Part shown: one piece after another, positions 8,661 through 11,980 of the stretch
Layout of the letters: each line of letters opens with the position of its first letter
Position numbering within the stretch: the stretch's first letter is position 1
Origin: Mycobacterium sp.
GTDB taxonomy: Bacteria > Actinomycetota > Actinomycetes > Mycobacteriales > Mycobacteriaceae
Assembly (NCBI GenBank): GCA_025965815.1
Contig: JAOPWF010000245.1
Span: 1-11,980 of the forward strand
Length of the DNA: 11,980 nt
Reading direction: 5' to 3'
Translations under genes and position numbers: made by a program
Notes under the pieces: generated by a model
Database searches by the model: none
The model's input: only the letters and a program-made list of their open reading frames with translations
What the model was told of the DNA's origin: nothing

Positions 8661-10696
8661 CCCGATGCCCGTTCAGCAGTCGATCCCGACCGTGCGTCGA
8701 CCTGCTCGGCGGGGTCCCTTTGCTGATCATCGTCCATCGGTGGGCTGTCCGCGGCCGATCCAGTCGAATCCGGCCGCACGCCGAGAGCCTCGAGCACGGC
8801 CGTCGCGGTGGTCACGCCGATTCCCGGCACCGCGGTGATCTCCTCGACGCTGGCCTGCTTCAGCCGCGCCACCGAGCCGAAGTGGGTGACCAGCGCCTTG
8901 CGGCGGTTCTCCCCGAGCCCGCGCACCGAGTCCAGCGCCGATGCCGTCATCCGCTTGGACCGCTTGCTGCGGTGGTAGGTGATGGCGAACCGGTGCGCCT
9001 CGTCACGGACCCGCTGCAGCAGGTACAGCCCCTCACTGTTGCGCGGCATGATCACCGGATCCGGTTCCGACGGCACCCACACTTCCTCCAGTCGTTTGGC
9101 CAGTCCGATCACCGCGACATCGGTGACGCCGAGATCGTCGAGCACCGCGGCGGCGGCGTTGACCTGTGGGGCACCGCCGTCGACGACGAAGAGGTTCGGC
9201 GGGTACGCGAAACGCCGCGACTTCCCTTCCGGCGAAAGCTCACCGGCGTGCTCGAGGTCGTGCAGGTGGCGCTGGAACCGCCGGCGCGTCACCTCAGCGA
9301 TCGAGGCAACGTCATCGGAGCGGCCGTCACCGGCCGCCTCACGGATGGCGTAGTGCCGGTAGTCCGACCGGCGCGGCAACGCGTCCTCGAACACCACCAG
9401 CGACGCCACCACGTCGGTGCCCTGCACGTGACTGATGTCGACGCACTCGATCCGCAGCGGCGCGTCTGCCAGACCCAGCGCGTCCTGAATGCTCTGCAGC
9501 GCAGCCGATCTCGCATTGAAGTCGCCGGCGCGCTTCAGCTTGTGCTGCTGCAGCGCGTCCTGGGCATTGCGGCGCACCGTTTCGGCCAGCGCACGCTTGT
9601 CGCCGCGCCGGGGCACCCGCAGCGCCACCCGCGAACCGCGCAGCCCGCACAGCCAGGTGGTCAATTCCTCGGCGTTGGACGGCAACACCGGGACCAGCAC
9701 CTCGCGCGGCACCGGGTTCGACGACTCGTCGGCGGCCCCCTCCAGTTCGGCCTGCTCGCCGTAGAACTGGGTCAGGAACTGCTCGACCAGCTGCTCCTGG
9801 TCGGATTCGCCTGGCTCACCGGACTTTTCGACGATCCAGCCGCGTTGCCCGCGGACCCGGCCGCCCCGGACGTGGAACACCTGCACGGCGGCCTCGAGTT
9901 CGTCGTCGGCGAACGCCACCACGTCGGCGTCGGTGCCGTCGCCGAGGACGACGGCCTGTTTCTCCAGCGCCCTCTTCAGCGCGGAGATGTCATCGCGCAA
10001 CCGGGCGGCCCGTTCGAAGTCGAGCTGTTCGGCGGCCTGGTTCATCTGTTGTTCGAGCTCGCGGGCGAACCGGTCGGTCTTGCCCGAGAGGAAGTCGCAG
10101 AAGTCCAGCACGATCCGCCGGTGTTCTTCAGCGCTGACCCTGCCGACGCACGGCGCCGAGCATTTGTCGATGTAGCCGAGGAGGCACGGTCGGTCGATCT
10201 GATTGTGCCGCTTGAAGACTCCCGCCGAGCAGGTGCGGGCCGGGAAGACGCGGGTCAGCAGGTCCAGCGTCTCCCGGATCGCCCAGGCGTGCGAGTACGG
10301 CCCGAAGTACCGGACACCCTTGCGTCGCGGGCCGCGATAGACGAACAACCGCGGGAACTCCTCGTTGAGGGTCACCGCCAGTACCGGGTAGGACTTGTCG
10401 TCGCGGTAGCGGACGTTGAACCGCGGGTCGAACTCCTTGATCCAGTTGTACTCCAGCTGGAGCGCCTCGACCTCGGTGTTGACCACCGTCCACTCGACCT
10501 TGGCGGCGGTCATCACCATCTGCCGGGTCCGCGGATGCAGGCTGGAGACGTCCTGGAAGTACGACGTCAGCCGGCTGCGCAGGCTCTTGGCCTTGCCGAC
10601 GTAGATGACGCGGCCGTGGGCGTCCCGGAATCGGTAGACACCCGGCTCCACTGGAATCGATCCGGGAGCGGGTCGATATGTCGCGGGGTCTGGCAC
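8657..10696 (-). CDS. uvrC: Excinuclease ABC subunit C (UvrC)
   Basis: UvrC makes both incisions in nucleotide-excision repair after UvrA/UvrB load on damage. The 679-aa product has an N-terminal GIY-YIG nuclease (GVYRFRD at 19-25, [18 protein letters not shown] at 30-47 with Arg42, EVEALQLE with Glu77) for the 3' cut. Cys156, Cys171, Cys179 and Cys183 are spaced as in the cysteines that bind an Fe-S cluster in E. coli UvrC. The UvrB-binding UVR motif is near 213-247 ([20 protein letters not shown]). The RNase H-like domain for the 5' cut has Asp420 (CVDISHVQG), Asp506 (VVDGGAPQ) and His568 (RDEAHRFA), and two HhH motifs fall near 591-637. The GTG start at 10696 gives [19 protein letters not shown], as I recall for mycobacteria. 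After about residue 641 there is a hydrophilic tail of about 38 residues, which contains the rapZ start overlap. First gene of the operon. Confidence 0.98.
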   Translation of the reverse strand: MPDPATYRPAPGSIPVEPGVYRFRDAHGRVIYVGKAKSLRSRLTSYFQDVSSLHPRTRQMVMTAAKVEWTVVNTEVEALQLEYNWIKEFDPRFNVRYRDDKSYPVLAVTLNEEFPRLFVYRGPRRKGVRYFGPYSHAWAIRETLDLLTRVFPARTCSAGVFKRHNQIDRPCLLGYIDKCSAPCVGRVSAEEHRRIVLDFCDFLSGKTDRFARELEQQMNQAAEQLDFERAARLRDDISALKRALEKQAVVLGDGTDADVVAFADDELEAAVQVFHVRGGRVRGQRGWIVEKSGEPGESDQEQLVEQFLTQFYGEQAELEGAADESSNPVPREVLVPVLPSNAEELTTWLCGLRGSRVALRVPRRGDKRALAETVRRNAQDALQQHKLKRAGDFNARSAALQSIQDALGLADAPLRIECVDISHVQGTDVVASLVVFEDALPRRSDYRHYAIREAAGDGRSDDVASIAEVTRRRFQRHLHDLEHAGELSPEGKSRRFAYPPNLFVVDGGAPQVNAAAAVLDDLGVTDVAVIGLAKRLEEVWVPSEPDPVIMPRNSEGLYLLQRVRDEAHRFAITYHRSKRSKRMTASALDSVRGLGENRRKALVTHFGSVARLKQASVEEITAVPGIGVTTATAVLEALGVRPDSTGSAADSPPMDDDQQRDPAEQVDARSGSTAERASG

Positions 10697-10702
10697 CGTT
10701 CC

Positions 10703-10708
10703 AGGTTA
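10703..10708 (-). promoter_or_regulatory. Candidate -10 element for uvrC, consistent with a leaderless mRNA
   Basis: The minus strand reads TAACCT, matching TANNNT, then exactly 6 nt, then the GTG start of uvrC. Initiation at the usual distance would fall on the first base of GTG, and no good Shine-Dalgarno precedes it. Leaderless transcripts starting at ATG or GTG are common in mycobacteria. No -35 is evident. Confidence 0.35.
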
Positions 10709-10766
10709 GTACCGCGGGACGATCGGTCGGCCGGGCCGGCGCTCTGGTGCTGGCACGCGGGTCGAC

Positions 10767-10772
10767 TACGGT
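10767..10772 (+). promoter_or_regulatory. Candidate -10 element for the GNAT gene
   Basis: TACGGT fits TANNNT. It lies 4 nt before ATG 10777 and 7 nt before the adjacent in-frame GTG at 10780. The second spacing suits a leaderless start at GTG, in which case the protein would lose its first residue. This element and the uvrC one face away from each other in the 80-bp divergent intergenic region. Motif evidence only. Confidence 0.3.
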
Positions 10773-10776
10773 CGGA

Positions 10777-11266
10777 ATGGTGCGGAAACCTGCGGAGCCG
10801 GCTGCAGGCCGGGAACCGCGCATCGCGCGCCTGACGGAGTCGGACTGGGAACTGTTCGCCGGTGTGCGGCTGCGCGCGATCTCCGATTCGCTCGGCGCCG
10901 ACGATGCCCAATACCGGCACGAGGCCGGCTTCACCGCCGGCCAATGGCGCAGGCGGCTGCGGGATCACGCCCAGTTCGTGGCGCTGGTGGGCGAGCGCCC
11001 GGTCGGGCTGATCGCCGCACAGCAGGAGAACACCGACTCGGTCTACCTGTACTCGCTGTGGCTGGATCCCGCCGCTCGCGGTCACGGCCTCGCGCGCCCG
11101 CTGGTCGCGGCGGCGCTGGACTGGGCCCGCCGCCAGGGCGTGCACAGGGTGACGTTACGGGTGGCCGCCGACAACGCCGTGGCCCGTAGCGTCTACGACA
11201 GTTTCGGGTTCACCATCACCGTCGGCGCCGTGGCCGGCGCCCGGGAGTCCGAGGTCGCGATGTGGC

Positions 11267-11277
<11 letters not shown>
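10777..11277 (+). CDS. GNAT family N-acetyltransferase
   Basis: A GCN5-related acetyltransferase that should move an acetyl group from acetyl-CoA to an amine; the substrate cannot be told from sequence. From ATG 10777 it is 166 aa. Motif A is clear: YLYSLWLDPAARGHGLARPL (90-109), in which RGHGLA provides the R/QxxGxG/A pyrophosphate-binding loop. Motif B follows as RVAADNAVARSVYDSFGF, the usual N-x-x-A/S-x-x-x-Y...GF pattern. The N-terminal RIARLTESDWELFAGVRLRA is the standard first strand and helix. The frame continues upstream to 10678, but that extension overlaps uvrC antisense and lacks family features. Divergent from uvrC; its 3' end overlaps the convergent PH-domain gene by 11 nt. In M. 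tuberculosis, as I recall, the corresponding interval holds lprH and a lectin-like gene, so this is a lineage-variable slot. Confidence 0.88.

Positions 11278-11980
<703 letters not shown>

Noticed and set aside
8720..10834. 704-codon plus-strand frame opposite uvrC
   Set aside because: Antisense shadow in high-GC DNA; uvrC on the minus strand has all catalytic motifs.

Overview
This window is a high-GC actinobacterial chromosome segment, almost certainly from a Mycobacterium or Mycolicibacterium. The basis is the near-collinear set of conserved genes (uvrC-rapZ-yvcK-whiA followed by gap-pgk-tpiA-secG, with ribH and a PH-domain membrane protein at the other end), protein motifs that read like the mycobacterial versions I remember (for example a GLSGAGRG P-loop in RapZ), and a DUF222/HNH-type ('13E12-like') gene remnant, a family abundant in mycobacteria. 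Most genes are on the minus strand, so they are listed here from the right edge to the left.

Right edge to 10.7 kb: the 3' end of ribH (riboflavin synthesis) overlaps by 4 nt a two-TM PH-domain protein. That gene converges with, and overlaps by 11 nt, a plus-strand GNAT acetyltransferase. The GNAT gene diverges from uvrC over an 80-bp intergenic region containing candidate -10 elements for both.

10.7 to 5.65 kb: uvrC, rapZ, yvcK(cuvA) and whiA form a tightly packed operon. All three junctions are ATGA stop/start overlaps, so translational coupling is likely. It joins DNA excision repair to a signalling, cell-wall and division regulatory set.

5.65 to 4.8 kb: an N-terminally truncated HNH endonuclease remnant on the plus strand lies between whiA and gap. 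Its broken 5' end is next to the gap promoter region.

4.8 to 1.49 kb: gap-pgk-tpiA-secG, three consecutive glycolytic enzymes plus a Sec translocase subunit, with 4, 8 and 30 nt between genes.

1.49 kb to left edge: a small DUF4345 membrane protein gene (plus strand) converges with secG and diverges from ppc (PEP carboxylase, running off the left edge). Both carry apparent lesions. ppc has one in-frame TAA where the frame is otherwise open and family-like. The DUF4345 3' end has a 32-bp tandem repeat whose units are each one base short of 11 codons.

I see no undescribed multi-gene system here. Most of the window is conserved housekeeping. The points worth a second look are the two lesions, the HNH remnant beside the gap promoter, possible leaderless starts, and the swapped-in GNAT gene.
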